Shown: positions 25,429 to 35,502, counted from the stretch's first letter. The stretch is 64,000 nt of DNA from Leptolinea sp. UBA5203 (GCA_002412765.1 DHVR01000072.1:1-64000); one strand, 5' to 3'. Program-made: numbers and translations. Notes: a model not told the origin generated them from the sequence alone.

Positions 25429-26727
25429 CTAATTCCCTCCCCAACTTCGAACGGTAATCTCGCTATCCCCTTCAGCGGGTTTTCGCAGTCGATAGATCGT
25501 GCGGATAATCGCTGGGGCAGCAATGAACATCAGGATGACAGCCTGCAAAATGGAAATAATATCCACTGGGATGTTAGCCACCACCTGCATCTTGGTTGCG
25601 CCGTTGCGCAAGGTGCCAAAGAGCAGGGCAGATAAAACGACACCCACCGGATGATTGTTCCCCAACAATGCCAGGGCGATACTGTCAAATCCATAACCGG
25701 AAGAGAATGCCATCGCCAGGTTATAATTGACCCCCATCACTTCATTTATCCCCGCCATGCCTGCCAGAGCGCCTGATATAACCATGGCCAGAATAACGTT
25801 ACGGGTAACATTCATCCCAGCATATTTGGCAGCTTTTGGATTCGCGCCAACTGTTCGCAGATCAAATCCCCAGGTGGTCTTGAACAAAAACCAGTAGACC
25901 AACCAGGCAACCAGCAGAGCCGCAAAAAATCCCATGTGGAATCGGGTTGGAGGGCCGAAAAATACAGGGAATTTGGCACTATCCAAAATTGCCGGGCTGA
26001 TCGGGTTAAAAGAGTCAGGGCGTTTCATCGGTCCGTTCAACAGCCAATCACTCAGACGGAAGGCAATATAATTCATCATAATGGTATTGATGACTTCGTG
26101 CCCACCTGTTTTCGCTTTTAGCCATCCTGGAATAAAACCCCAAAAAGCACCACCCGCAGCACCCGCTAACAATGTCAATGGGATATGAATATAAGCCGGC
26201 AAGCCGGGTATAGAATATCCCACAAATGTTCCTGCAAGAGCGCCTACAAAAATCTGTCCTTCAGCTCCAATATTGAAAACGCCGGCACGGAAGCCGAGGG
26301 CAACTGCCAAACCAGCAAAAATGTAAGGTGTGGAGGCCACCAGGCTTTCAAGAAATGGATTGAAGGCTTTGCGGATTTCCAGTTGATTTCCGGAACCCAG
26401 GGCGGAAATAATCGCTTTGGGATCGCCGATAGAGCCATTAAATAGCGCCTGATAAGCGATTCGTACAGTTTCCCAGGCACTTTGCATTCCCGCACCAAAG
26501 GACTGGCCGAAAGCTGCATAAACTTGTTCGGTGGTTAAGATGATAAATATTCCACCGAGTAGTAAACCGGTGATGACTGCCAGGAAGGGTATCAGAATAA
26601 TTTGACCAATCCCGCGTTTCCCTGATTTTCCATCCAGCGGACTTGGTTCTTGAATTTCTTCCAGAAGTATTTTCCCGGCATCAGGACGAGGAGCTTCGTT
26701 TTGATTCGCTTGTTCCGTCATTTTCAT
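25429..26727 (-). CDS. ABC permease of BMP-type nucleoside importer (first)
   Basis: A 432-residue permease of the YufP/NupP-like type, longer than its partner by a hydrophilic N-terminus of about 45 residues before the first helix (IILIPFLAVITGLLLGGIF). It has the GFRAGVFNIGAEGQIFVGAL segment and the coupling loop RTVGANPKAAKYAGMN, both hallmarks of nucleoside/simple-sugar ABC permeases. It starts 5 bases after the ATPase gene. Two alternative ATG codons lie two codons apart. Confidence 0.9.
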   Translation of the reverse strand: MKMTEQANQNEAPRPDAGKILLEEIQEPSPLDGKSGKRGIGQIILIPFLAVITGLLLGGIFIILTTEQVYAAFGQSFGAGMQSAWETVRIAYQALFNGSIGDPKAIISALGSGNQLEIRKAFNPFLESLVASTPYIFAGLAVALGFRAGVFNIGAEGQIFVGALAGTFVGYSIPGLPAYIHIPLTLLAGAAGGAFWGFIPGWLKAKTGGHEVINTIMMNYIAFRLSDWLLNGPMKRPDSFNPISPAILDSAKFPVFFGPPTRFHMGFFAALLVAWLVYWFLFKTTWGFDLRTVGANPKAAKYAGMNVTRNVILAMVISGALAGMAGINEVMGVNYNLAMAFSSGYGFDSIALALLGNNHPVGVVLSALLFGTLRNGATKMQVVANIPVDIISILQAVILMFIAAPAIIRTIYRLRKPAEGDSEITVRSWGGN

Positions 26728-26732
26728 TTGCC

Positions 26733-28295
26733 TTATTCGTGCTGAACTTCCATTTTCTGGGGCACGCCTACTTGTTCCTTCGCGTGCTCAACGGATACAC
26801 CTGCCATCAACAAGCCTATATAATTTTTATGAGCTTCTCCAGCCGGCACGATGGCAACGATTTTTCCACGATACATGACTGCAATCCGATCAGATAATTG
26901 TAAAATTTCATCTAATTCAGTAGAAACAAGGAGCACTGCCACACCATCATCCCGACGTTTGAGGATTTGTTTGTGTATATATTCAATGGAGCCAACATCC
27001 AAACCACGGGTCGGTTGACTGGCTACTAAGAAATTCAAGGGTCGGGAAAGTTCTCTGGCAACAATGACCTTCTGTTGATTTCCACCGGATAAGGAGCCAG
27101 CCTTTGTTTCAGCACTGGGTGTTCGAATGTCGAAATCAGTAATTAGTTGTTGGGCATTAGTTAATGCCTTATCCCACTTCATATTGATTCCTTCTGCATA
27201 CGGTTTATGGTAATACATATTCAGGATTAAGTTTTCCATCACAGGAAAACCAAGGACCAGGCCATCTCGTTGACGATCTTCAGGGATATGCCCTGATCCT
27301 AATTCCGTGATTTTTCTTGGAGAAGCATTGGCAATATTTTCATCTAAAAGTGAGATACTACCCGATTCCACTTTTCTCAAACCAGTAATGGCTTCCACTA
27401 ATTCCGTTTGGCCATTTCCCTGGACACCGGCAATCCCTACAATTTCTCCGCGTTTTACCTGAAAACTAATCTCATCCACAGCCACCTGATTCAACTGGTT
27501 GGTGACCACCAGATTTTTTACATCTAAAACCAGATCAGTTGGCTTGCTTATTGCTTTCTCTAAATCCAGATCAACCGGTCTGCCCACCATCATCTCTGCC
27601 AATTTGCTTTGATCAGCATCTTCCGGGCGGGTAGATCCGACGACTTTTCCTCTACGGATTACGGTGATTCGATCAGAAATATCCAGAACTTCGCGCAATT
27701 TATGAGTAATGAAAATGATAGATTTTCCTTGTTTGGCTAGGGAACGCATGATCTTAAATAACTCATCTGCTTCCTGAGGGGTTAACACGGCAGTCGGTTC
27801 ATCGAAAATAAGAATGTCGGCCTGGCGATAAAGAAGTTTAATAATTTCTACCCGCTGCTGAACACCCACCGGCAAATCCCGTATATAGGAATCGGGATCC
27901 ACTTCCAAACCATATTTCTCAGAAATCTCACGAATTTTTGCAGCTGCACTTGTACGATCTAAAAATCCAAACTTACTTGTTTCCTCACCCAGCATCACAT
28001 TTTCAGTGACGGTGAAAACAGGAATTAACATGAAATGTTGGTGAACCATCCCAATACCCACTCTGATGGCATCACTGGGGGAATGAACTGCAATTTCTTT
28101 CCCGCGTACATGAATCTTCCCTTCCGTCGGCTGATATAACCCATATAGAATATTCATCAGGGTGGTTTTTCCGGCTCCATTTTCCCCTAATAGAGCATGA
28201 ATCTCCCCTTCTTCCAGGGTTAAATCAATGTGATCATTCGCTAAAACACCCGGGAAACGCTTGGTAATTCCACTTAGTTCCAGAATCGGCGTCAT
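26733..28295 (-). CDS. nucleoside/sugar ABC importer ATPase, two domains
   Basis: A 520-residue double ABC ATPase like YufO/NupO and RbsA. Domain 1: Walker A GENGAGKT near 37-44, signature LPVGVQQRVE, Walker B ILIFDEPTAVLTP. Domain 2: a degenerate Walker A GVQGNGQTE and signature SLSGGNQQKV, normal for this family in which only one site is fully active. It energises import together with the two permeases downstream and the duplicated BMP lipoprotein upstream. Confidence 0.92.
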   Translation of the reverse strand: MTPILELSGITKRFPGVLANDHIDLTLEEGEIHALLGENGAGKTTLMNILYGLYQPTEGKIHVRGKEIAVHSPSDAIRVGIGMVHQHFMLIPVFTVTENVMLGEETSKFGFLDRTSAAAKIREISEKYGLEVDPDSYIRDLPVGVQQRVEIIKLLYRQADILIFDEPTAVLTPQEADELFKIMRSLAKQGKSIIFITHKLREVLDISDRITVIRRGKVVGSTRPEDADQSKLAEMMVGRPVDLDLEKAISKPTDLVLDVKNLVVTNQLNQVAVDEISFQVKRGEIVGIAGVQGNGQTELVEAITGLRKVESGSISLLDENIANASPRKITELGSGHIPEDRQRDGLVLGFPVMENLILNMYYHKPYAEGINMKWDKALTNAQQLITDFDIRTPSAETKAGSLSGGNQQKVIVARELSRPLNFLVASQPTRGLDVGSIEYIHKQILKRRDDGVAVLLVSTELDEILQLSDRIAVMYRGKIVAIVPAGEAHKNYIGLLMAGVSVEHAKEQVGVPQKMEVQHE

Positions 28296-28336
28296 ATTTT
28301 ACTCCCACAAGGGTTCTCAACATTGCAATTTGCAAA

Positions 28337-28370
28337 CTGGGCTGGCACCCAGAACATGAGGCCAGCCCAG
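28337..28370 (-). terminator. hairpin between binding protein and ABC genes
   Basis: A perfect 10-bp stem CTGGGCTGGC with a 14-base loop and a short TTTGC tail on the minus strand. It sits between the lipoprotein and ATPase genes, so it probably lets most transcripts end after the abundant binding protein (partial termination or 3' protection). Confidence 0.55.
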
Positions 28371-28454
28371 CATTGCGATTCATTTTGCTATGCAGGCGTG
28401 TTGATCAATCCAACAAGCCATTGAAACCTTCAGCTAATCAAGGTCACGCAACAC

Positions 28455-30518
28455 TTATTTGGCGGGGCTAGTTTCAATTTCGCCGGCAATAATTGCTGCT
28501 TTCAAAGTATCAAGTTCGGCCAGGAGTTCGGCAGGAACCATGCTTTCCATATCATGGAAAGATGCCAATCCAACACCACCGTTTTCGAGGGTACCGGAGA
28601 AGAAACCGCCAGCAAATTCACCCATACCAACCTGTTTGGTTACATCATAGACAGATTGGTCCATTTTCTTCAAAACGGAGGTTAAGATCACATCAGCATA
28701 ATTGGAGGCGCTTTCGAACCAGTCGGAATCCACACCAATGATGTAAGCATCGCCGCGTTGTTGTACAGCAGCGGCAGCGCCCAATCCAACAGGACCAGCA
28801 ACCGGCATGATGATGTCAGCACCTTCGTCCATCAGACTCTCAGCCAGGTTGCGGCCGTCGTCGGTGGATTCAAAGTTGCCAGCGAACAAACCAGTCTGCT
28901 TGGCCATATCCCAGCCCAAAACCTCAACTGCGGTGCCTTTCTGTTCGTTGTAGTATTTGACGCCCATGGCGAAACCATCCATGAAGATGGTGACGGAAGG
29001 AATCTGGATACCACCGAAGGTACCCACTTTACCGGTTTTGGTCATGCCAGCTGCAGCGTAACCAGCCAGGAAAGCGGCTTCGTCAGTCTGATATACCAAA
29101 CCTAGAACATTCGGGATTACTGGATCGTAACCATAGTCAATGATGGCGAATTTCTGATCAGGATTTGCAACAGCGGCAGCCTGGGTGGCGTCACCGAGCA
29201 GGAAACCTACGGTCACGATCAGATCACAACCTTCATCAATGAAGGCATTGATGTTCTTTTCGTAGTCGGTCTGTTGTTGGCTTTCCAGGTATTTCCCTTC
29301 AACGCCCATTTTCTCCATAGCCATTTCGATGCCTTTATAAGCAGTCGCATTGAAGGATTTATCATCAATACCACCAGCATCGGTTACTTCGCAGACTTTG
29401 ACGTCGGGGAAGGACATGACAACTTCGTCATTAGGATTGGTAGCAATTTTGCCAGCAATGATATCGGCTTTCAAAGATTCCAATTCTGCTTTCAGTTCAG
29501 CGGGAACCATGCTGTCCACATCATGGAATTCAGCCAGTCCAACACCACCATTTTCGAGGGTACCAGCGAAGAAACCACCAGTGAATGTTCCATCCACAAC
29601 CTGTTTGGAAACATCAAAGACAGATTGGTCCATTTTCTTCAAAACGGAGGTCAGGGTAACATCAGCATAATTGGAGGCACTTTCGAACCAGTCGGAGTCC
29701 ACACCAATGATGTAAGCATCGCCGCGTTGTTGAACGGCAGCAGCAGCACCTAAACCAACAGGACCAGCAACTGGCATGATGATGTCAGCGCCTTCGTCCA
29801 TCAGACTCTCGGCCAGGTTGCGGCCATCGTCAGTGGATTCAAAGTTGCCAGCGAACAAACCAGTTTGGGTAGTTTCGTCCCATCCTAACACCTTTACTGC
29901 AGTGCCTTTTTGGACATTGTAGTATTTCACACCCATGGCATAACCATCCATGAAGGCGGTGACAGAGGGGATTTGGATACCACCGAAGGTACCCACTTTG
30001 CCGGTTTTGGTCATGCCAGCAGCAACGTAACCAGCCATGAAAGCGGCTTCATCCGTTGCATAAACCAGACCTAAAACATTCGGGATTACAGGATCGTAAC
30101 CATAGTCAATGATGGCGAATTTTTGATCGGGATTTGCAACAGCGGCAGCCTGGGTGGCGTCACCGAGCAAGAAACCAACGGTTACGATCAGATCACAACC
30201 CTCTTCGACGAAGGCATTGATATTCTTTTCGTAGTCGGTCTGCTGTTGGCTTTCCAGATATTTACCTTCCACGCCCAACTCAGCAACGGCAGTTTCTATG
30301 CCTTTGTAAGCAGTGGCGTTAAAGGATTTATCATCAATACCGCCGGCGTCTGTAACTTCACAGATCTTGAAGGCGGCGGGGGCTACTGCAGCAGGCGCTA
30401 CAGTAGCAGGTACTTCGGCTACAGGTGCTTTAGTCGGAGTTGCGGTTGTCTGGCAAGCCGATAATAACATGGCGAGCACAACTAACAAACTAAATACTGG
30501 GTAAAGTCTTTTCAACAT
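28455..30518 (-). CDS. BMP-family lipoprotein with two fused binding domains
   Basis: Nucleoside-type solute-binding lipoprotein. Signal peptide with lipobox LLSAC (C22), a Thr/Pro/Ala linker, then two complete BMP/Med domains: residues 51-373 and 374-687. Each starts K(I/V)CEVTDAGGIDDKSFNATAYKG-like and ends ELxxELxxLKAxIIAG; they are nearly identical over most of their length with changes spread along them. Normal BMP proteins have one domain of about 340 residues. Having two tethered receptors for one permease pair could raise capture rate or widen specificity. The start has GAGGAG. It is the first gene of the importer operon, behind a good promoter. Ligand is inferred as nucleoside from the ABC family and window context. 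Confidence 0.93.
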   Translation of the reverse strand: MLKRLYPVFSLLVVLAMLLSACQTTATPTKAPVAEVPATVAPAAVAPAAFKICEVTDAGGIDDKSFNATAYKGIETAVAELGVEGKYLESQQQTDYEKNINAFVEEGCDLIVTVGFLLGDATQAAAVANPDQKFAIIDYGYDPVIPNVLGLVYATDEAAFMAGYVAAGMTKTGKVGTFGGIQIPSVTAFMDGYAMGVKYYNVQKGTAVKVLGWDETTQTGLFAGNFESTDDGRNLAESLMDEGADIIMPVAGPVGLGAAAAVQQRGDAYIIGVDSDWFESASNYADVTLTSVLKKMDQSVFDVSKQVVDGTFTGGFFAGTLENGGVGLAEFHDVDSMVPAELKAELESLKADIIAGKIATNPNDEVVMSFPDVKVCEVTDAGGIDDKSFNATAYKGIEMAMEKMGVEGKYLESQQQTDYEKNINAFIDEGCDLIVTVGFLLGDATQAAAVANPDQKFAIIDYGYDPVIPNVLGLVYQTDEAAFLAGYAAAGMTKTGKVGTFGGIQIPSVTIFMDGFAMGVKYYNEQKGTAVEVLGWDMAKQTGLFAGNFESTDDGRNLAESLMDEGADIIMPVAGPVGLGAAAAVQQRGDAYIIGVDSDWFESASNYADVILTSVLKKMDQSVYDVTKQVGMGEFAGGFFSGTLENGGVGLASFHDMESMVPAELLAELDTLKAAIIAGEIETSPAK
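28458..30368 (-). repeat. tandem duplication of 969-bp BMP domain
   Basis: Two head-to-tail copies, 29400-30368 and 28458-29399, offset by 969 bases and in frame. Copies differ at many third-codon positions and at a number of amino acids, so they are old enough to have diverged and are not an assembly echo. Long identical blocks remain, which may reflect gene conversion. Confidence 0.9.
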
Positions 30519-30586
30519 TTCTTTCTCCTCATTTTATGAATCGTGGATACATAACATGTTTTCTTGTCTTCTGTAATGTGTTAAAA

Positions 30587-30615
30587 AGTATACTGTAATT
30601 ATAATCCACTTGCAA
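30587..30615 (-). promoter_or_regulatory. promoter of the BMP importer operon
   Basis: Minus strand TTGCAA, 17-base spacer, TATACT, leaving a leader of about 60 bases before the lipoprotein ATG. Confidence 0.7.
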
Positions 30616-30671
30616 TTGAATTAGTGAACTTGTCAGACATATCTTTGTCATTTTTATTGATGACGAATAGA

Positions 30672-31928
30672 CTAGTCCACCTTCGCCTCCCCTTTATGAA
30701 TTCCACCCATTAATAGTATGGCCAATATGATGAAGATCGGACTGACCAACATCATCAAGTTATAGTTGTTTTGCGTGTTGACAATCAATTGTCCAAAGAC
30801 AATCGGCCCGGAAATAGCTGCCAGAGTGGATGCAAAATAATACAATCCGGTATATGTACCGATGTGGGCATCTTCGGTCATATCCACAATCATGGGTAAG
30901 GAATTGATATTGATCAACGCCCATGCCGTTCCGGCAACCATCAGGATTACCCCAATCAAGCGTAGTTTTCCTACCACAGGGATGGTGGTGAGCAAGATGG
31001 TTAATGTTTCAGGCTTGAGGATAAACAGAGCAAAGATGGATAAAGCCAGCAGAACCAACCCGCTCATGATGGTTCGTTTGCGGCCAAAGCGTGCCCCCAA
31101 AAAACCGGATGGCAGTGAAATGAATAAAAAGAACAGCGAGAGAAAGGTTAATTGAAAAGCACTCTCACTGGGGCTTAAACCCAGATGGTGAATACCATAT
31201 AAGGTGAAGAATGCCTCGATGGCATTGTAACTGACAAACCAAAGGAATATTGCGGTTAATAAGCGCAGGGCACTCTTTTCTTTTTCCTGAAATAAACCAC
31301 GAACACTCTGTATCAAACCAGGCATTTCCTCCCGCGGTTTTTCTTCATAATCACGGGGTTCTTTGATGAAAATCAAAACCATCAAGCATGCCACCACCAC
31401 CAATACTGAACCCAGCCAAAATGGATAGGCTTCATTCATTGCAAATAATTTCGAACCCACAAAATAAGAAACCACAGCACCCAACCCACCCATGAAATTG
31501 ATAATCCCGTTGGCTTGTGAGCGATACTTGGAGGGGGTAATATCCGGCATCAAGGCAATGACAGGAGTCCGCCAAAAAGCCATGGAGAGAATCAAACTCA
31601 TGGTGGATGCCACAAATAAAGGCAAAACTTGTGCAAGAGGAATAAATCCGAAAGCCAACGCACTCAGCGGAGCACCCAGCGCAATAAAGGGCAGCCGCCG
31701 GCCTAGTTTTGTGCGCATCCGATCAGACCAGGCACCCACGGGGGGTTGGATCAACAACCCGGCGATATTATCGAGGACCATAAAGAATCCCACCAGTCCG
31801 GCACTGAGTCCAAAACGTTGATTTAAGAAAATAGGCACGAAAGCATTATAGGTAGACCAAATAATGCTGACCCCAAAAAAGCCAAAACCGAGCAAGAAGA
31901 TTCGTGGAAAGCTGAATGTTTTTTGCAT
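30672..31928 (-). CDS. MFS transporter, sugar (GPH/SLC45-like) type
   Basis: A 418-residue major facilitator with about 12 hydrophobic segments. The loop after helix 2-3 reads QPPVGAWSDRMRTKLGRRLPF, the pattern of the glycoside/sucrose:proton symporter group (SLC45/GPH), and a central hydrophilic loop near 195-215 splits the halves. A second RFGRKRT loop is near 275. Probably imports a sugar or glycoside. It is not obviously tied to neighbours; the gene downstream on this strand is the BMP operon after its own promoter, and trmD lies upstream. Confidence 0.85.
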   Translation of the reverse strand: MQKTFSFPRIFLLGFGFFGVSIIWSTYNAFVPIFLNQRFGLSAGLVGFFMVLDNIAGLLIQPPVGAWSDRMRTKLGRRLPFIALGAPLSALAFGFIPLAQVLPLFVASTMSLILSMAFWRTPVIALMPDITPSKYRSQANGIINFMGGLGAVVSYFVGSKLFAMNEAYPFWLGSVLVVVACLMVLIFIKEPRDYEEKPREEMPGLIQSVRGLFQEKEKSALRLLTAIFLWFVSYNAIEAFFTLYGIHHLGLSPSESAFQLTFLSLFFLFISLPSGFLGARFGRKRTIMSGLVLLALSIFALFILKPETLTILLTTIPVVGKLRLIGVILMVAGTAWALININSLPMIVDMTEDAHIGTYTGLYYFASTLAAISGPIVFGQLIVNTQNNYNLMMLVSPIFIILAILLMGGIHKGEAKVD

Positions 31929-31965
31929 GTGTTGGTTCCTTTTACTATTGTAGATATGGAAGTTT

Positions 31966-32712
31966 TTATGCGTGTTGTTCGGAATCCCCTGCGTCCAGGG
32001 CAGCTAAATATTTTTTATCTGCAGCGGTTAAGGGAGCAGAGCCTAGTAGATCCGGTCGTTTTTTCCAGGTGCGCAGCAAGGATTGTTCCCTGCGCCATTT
32101 GGTAATAAAAGCATGGTTTCCGGATAACAAAACATCCGGAACAGGCCAACCACGGAATTCAGGCGGCCGCGTGTAATGAGGGTATTCCAGCAAACCGCCG
32201 GCATGGGAATCGTCTTCAGCACCTGTCGGATCGCCTAATACACCAGGAATCAAGCGCGCAATGGCATCCATCAAAATCAACGTTGGGAGTTCGCCGCCGG
32301 TCAATACATAATCCCCAATGGATATTTCATCCGTGATGATGTGCTGACGAATTCGTTCATCCACTCCTTCATAACGCCCACAAACCAGCCCAATCCGTTC
32401 ATAGCCGGCCAGTTCTGCGGCGATTTTGTGATTAAACACCCTGCCCTGTGGGGTCAACAAGATGACTGGCGCCTCGGAAGGCACACCCATCACGGCTTCA
32501 ATCGCAGCAAAGACAGGTTCTGGTTTCATCACCATGCCGCCTCCCCCGCCGTAGGGGGTGTCATCAGTGACATGATGTTTGTCGGTTGTCCAATCGCGTA
32601 TATTATGAAGAGCAACCTTAATCAGGCCATTTTCAATGGCTCGGTTTAAGATGCTGATCTGAAGATAAGGTGAAAATATTTCTGGAAAGAGGGAGAATAC
32701 ATCAAACTGCAT
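31966..32712 (-). CDS. trmD: tRNA (guanine-N1)-methyltransferase TrmD
   Basis: A 248-residue SPOUT-fold enzyme making m1G37 in tRNAs, needed for reading-frame keeping. Motifs: FDVFSLFPEIF at the start, DTPYGGGGGMVMKPEPV near 51-67, LTPQGRVFN, CGRYEGVDERI near 113-123, and the knot segment SIGDYVLTGGELP. The AEDDSHAGGLLEYPHYTRP region is also typical. The usual rimM/rplS partners are absent here. The C-terminal tail is slightly longer than average. Confidence 0.96.
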   Translation of the reverse strand: MQFDVFSLFPEIFSPYLQISILNRAIENGLIKVALHNIRDWTTDKHHVTDDTPYGGGGGMVMKPEPVFAAIEAVMGVPSEAPVILLTPQGRVFNHKIAAELAGYERIGLVCGRYEGVDERIRQHIITDEISIGDYVLTGGELPTLILMDAIARLIPGVLGDPTGAEDDSHAGGLLEYPHYTRPPEFRGWPVPDVLLSGNHAFITKWRREQSLLRTWKKRPDLLGSAPLTAADKKYLAALDAGDSEQHA

Positions 32713-32801
32713 GATTCTATTCTAAACGCATGCCGATCCACAGGCAAGTCCTTTCCAGAAGATTCTCGTATAAGAAACGTGTTTGAAGCTTGAATCCCTT
32801 C

Positions 32802-32831
32802 TTGACGAGCCGTCCTACCGGATGGTAAGAT
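32802..32831 (+). promoter_or_regulatory. promoter of the TPR gene pair
   Basis: TTGACG, 18-base spacer, TAAGAT. The predicted start of transcription falls at or beside the ATG at 32838, so the first TPR protein may be leaderless or begin at the ATG at 32865. Confidence 0.5.
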
Positions 32832-32837
32832 CAAAAT

Positions 32838-34133
32838 ATGTACTTAAGTGGTAGTAAATGGAGCATGAATAAAAGAAAACGCCATTCCAATCCCTGGCGT
32901 GTGATTTTGCTGTTATGTTTGGTAGGCGGCTTTGTGTATCTAAATGAAATTGTGGTTCCCAAAACAGAACCCTGGTTTGTGCCCACCCCCACAGCAACCC
33001 GCTCTCCGGATTCCTTCATCAATGAGGCAGAGAGCTTTTTGGCTGATGGGAAAATTCAACCCGCCATTGCCTCTTATAAAAACGCAATTTTAGCGGACCC
33101 CAAGAATGTCAGTAATTATATTAAGGTTGCTCGCTTATTAACCTATACCGGCAACTATGTTGAGGCCGCCACCCAGGCTGAGAATGCTTTGTTATTGAAT
33201 CCCAATAATTCCATGGCGCTGGCTATCCGCGGTTGGGCTATTGGATTAGGTGGCGATTATTTGACCGCATTGGAATCCCTGAAAAATGCTGTAAAATCTG
33301 ACCCCAATAATGGAACCGCGTATGCCTATTATGCTGAAGTTTTAGCCCTACAACAGCAATCCGGCCAGGATACAATCGGCACACTGGAACAGGCGATTGA
33401 ATATTCTCAACTCGCCATGGAAAAAGCACCCGGAAGCATGGAAACCCATCGCGCCCGCGGATTAATATTGGAATTAACCTCCAACTATGCTGAAGCTGCC
33501 TTGGAATTTGAGGCGGCCATTGCTCAAAATGGCGATATTGCCGATTTGCATATCGCCCTCGGCAGGAATTATCGTGTTTTGGAACGGTACGAGGACGCAG
33601 TATCAGAGTTCATCCGCGCCAATGCGCTTAATCCCAATGACTATATTCCCGAGTATTACATCTCCAGAACCTATGCCTCCATTGGTGACTTTGTTAAGGC
33701 CATCCAATTTGGTGAACAGGCGATTAAAGACTCCCCGACAGATCCGCTGCTTCATGGAAACCTGGGCGTGCTGTATTATCGCTATAAACAGTTCAACCGC
33801 TCCATTGATTCCTTACGTCTGGCTATCCAGGGGGGGACTACCGCCGATGGGATCGTCGTAGAAGGTTTGCCGCTGGATTACGGCAGAGTCTCCGAGTTTT
33901 ATTATATTTATGGGCTGGCCTTAGCCCGCGAAGGTCAGTGCGGGGAAGCCTTACGAATTGCCCAATCCCTGGTTCAAATCGTCCCGGATGATATCTACGC
34001 TGTAGCCAACGCCGAGGAAATGAATATCATGTGTCAGATCCAAGTGAATAAACCTAGTACACCTTTTCCCTCAGGTACAGGGGAACCGACAACTGATGTA
34101 ACGAGTACCGTAGAGAGCACTCCAGAACCATGA
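32838..34133 (+). CDS. membrane-anchored TPR protein
   Basis: A 431-residue protein: a basic N-terminus, one membrane helix (VILLLCLVGGFVYLN, about 22-36), a Pro/Thr linker, then tandem TPR units from about 55 to 390 (repeated A-P-xx-xx-Y motifs such as AIASYKNAIL, YEDAVSEFIRANALNPND). The C-terminal 25 residues are Ser/Thr/Pro rich. The second ATG (codon 10) is an alternative start. It probably scaffolds an outside or membrane protein complex; function unknown. It overlaps the next, similar gene by ATGA, so the two form a co-translated pair. Confidence 0.8.
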   Translation: MYLSGSKWSMNKRKRHSNPWRVILLLCLVGGFVYLNEIVVPKTEPWFVPTPTATRSPDSFINEAESFLADGKIQPAIASYKNAILADPKNVSNYIKVARLLTYTGNYVEAATQAENALLLNPNNSMALAIRGWAIGLGGDYLTALESLKNAVKSDPNNGTAYAYYAEVLALQQQSGQDTIGTLEQAIEYSQLAMEKAPGSMETHRARGLILELTSNYAEAALEFEAAIAQNGDIADLHIALGRNYRVLERYEDAVSEFIRANALNPNDYIPEYYISRTYASIGDFVKAIQFGEQAIKDSPTDPLLHGNLGVLYYRYKQFNRSIDSLRLAIQGGTTADGIVVEGLPLDYGRVSEFYYIYGLALAREGQCGEALRIAQSLVQIVPDDIYAVANAEEMNIMCQIQVNKPSTPFPSGTGEPTTDVTSTVESTPEP

Positions 34134-35461
34134 ACCTGAATGGGAAAAACCTAACTTTTCGCAATCAAAAAGCAAAAAGTAATCCGAATCGAGTTTTGAT
34201 TCTCTTGGCTTTGTTGATCCTTGGCGCGTTTATCCTCCAGGGACAGGAACAGGGGAAAATCGTTTCCCCATTTGCCCCAACACCCATTCCGACCCGATCA
34301 GCCAGTTCTTTCAAGATGGAGGCTGATGCTCATTTTTATTCCGGAGATTTAAATAAAGCCATTCAAGTCTATCAATCTGCTATCGCTATCGACCCTGAAA
34401 ATGCAGATTTATATGCTGAATTGGCACGGATCCAAACCTACTCTTCCAGCCTGCTAACCACGGACGTGCAGAAAAAGGCGCGTTTACAAGAAGCCCTGGC
34501 AACCATCAACAAAGCGGTAGAGCTAGACGACACCAGTAGTAAAGCCCATGGGATACGCGCATTCGTGCTCGATTGGAATTCCAATCCGGTTTTCGCCGGT
34601 GAGGAACGGGCTACCCTTTTAGCCGAAGCCTTCAACGAATCCAAAATCGCCACGGACCTGGACAACCGAAATACGCTAGCACTGGCCTATTATGCAGAAA
34701 TTCTGGTTGATGAACAAAACCTTACCGCCGCAGCGTTAAATATCAAACAAGCCCTCGAACAGGATGATACCTTAATGGATGTTCATCGTATTAATGGCTT
34801 GATTTTAGAATCCCAGGGCGAGTATGGTAAAGCCATTGATGCTTACGAAAAAGCGGTTGCCATCACCCCTAACTTAACCTTCCTGTACATTCAAATCGGA
34901 GTGAATTACCGGCAGCTTCGCCAATATGATATCGCTTTGAGTTACTTTGATAAAGCCGCAAAAATTAACGAGCAGCTTAAAATTCAAGATCCGATTCCAT
35001 ATCTTGCCATTGGTAAAACCTACTCACAAACCGGGGATTTCTTTGCTGCTTCGCTTAACATGAAAAAAGCGCTCAACTTTGATCCCACCAATCCGGATGT
35101 ATTTGCATCCGTTGGGATTACTTATTTCAAATCCAGAAACTATGAAGGCGCCATACCTGCTTTGAAATGTGCCGTACGCGGCTGTACTGCCGAAGAAAGC
35201 TGTGAAGTTCGCGCTTGCGATTCAACATCAGATGTTATGCTGCCAGTGACTGGTGTGGCCCTGACGGATAATACCACCGTTTATTATTACACCTATGGCA
35301 GCGTTCTGGCTGGCATGCATCGTCCTACCAATGGCTATTGTGAAGAAGCCATGAAGGTCTTAAAAGAAGTGGATGATGTTTATGCCGCCGATCCGATCAT
35401 TCACGATATCGTAGCGGCAAGCCAAGAAATCTGCTTTTCATACAATTATGCCATCCCCTGA
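34130..35461 (+). CDS. membrane-anchored TPR protein, paralogue
   Basis: A 443-residue paralogue of the preceding protein with the same plan: basic start, helix (VLILLALLILGAFILQG, near 24-40), PTPIPTRSASSF linker, then about eight TPR units. Near residue 350-365 a Cys-rich insert (CAVRGCTAEESCEVRAC) is present, which could form disulfides if the domain is outside the cell. The parallel linkers and shared architecture argue for local gene duplication. The function is unknown. Confidence 0.8.
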   Translation: MNLNGKNLTFRNQKAKSNPNRVLILLALLILGAFILQGQEQGKIVSPFAPTPIPTRSASSFKMEADAHFYSGDLNKAIQVYQSAIAIDPENADLYAELARIQTYSSSLLTTDVQKKARLQEALATINKAVELDDTSSKAHGIRAFVLDWNSNPVFAGEERATLLAEAFNESKIATDLDNRNTLALAYYAEILVDEQNLTAAALNIKQALEQDDTLMDVHRINGLILESQGEYGKAIDAYEKAVAITPNLTFLYIQIGVNYRQLRQYDIALSYFDKAAKINEQLKIQDPIPYLAIGKTYSQTGDFFAASLNMKKALNFDPTNPDVFASVGITYFKSRNYEGAIPALKCAVRGCTAEESCEVRACDSTSDVMLPVTGVALTDNTTVYYYTYGSVLAGMHRPTNGYCEEAMKVLKEVDDVYAADPIIHDIVAASQEICFSYNYAIP

Positions 35462-35502
35462 GAAACCCATATCAGAATTTTATAAGAATAGAGTTGAATT
35501 CC

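Noticed and set aside
28455..30518. BMP duplication as an assembly artefact
   Set aside because: The two copies differ at many silent sites and some residues, so one was not simply read twice.
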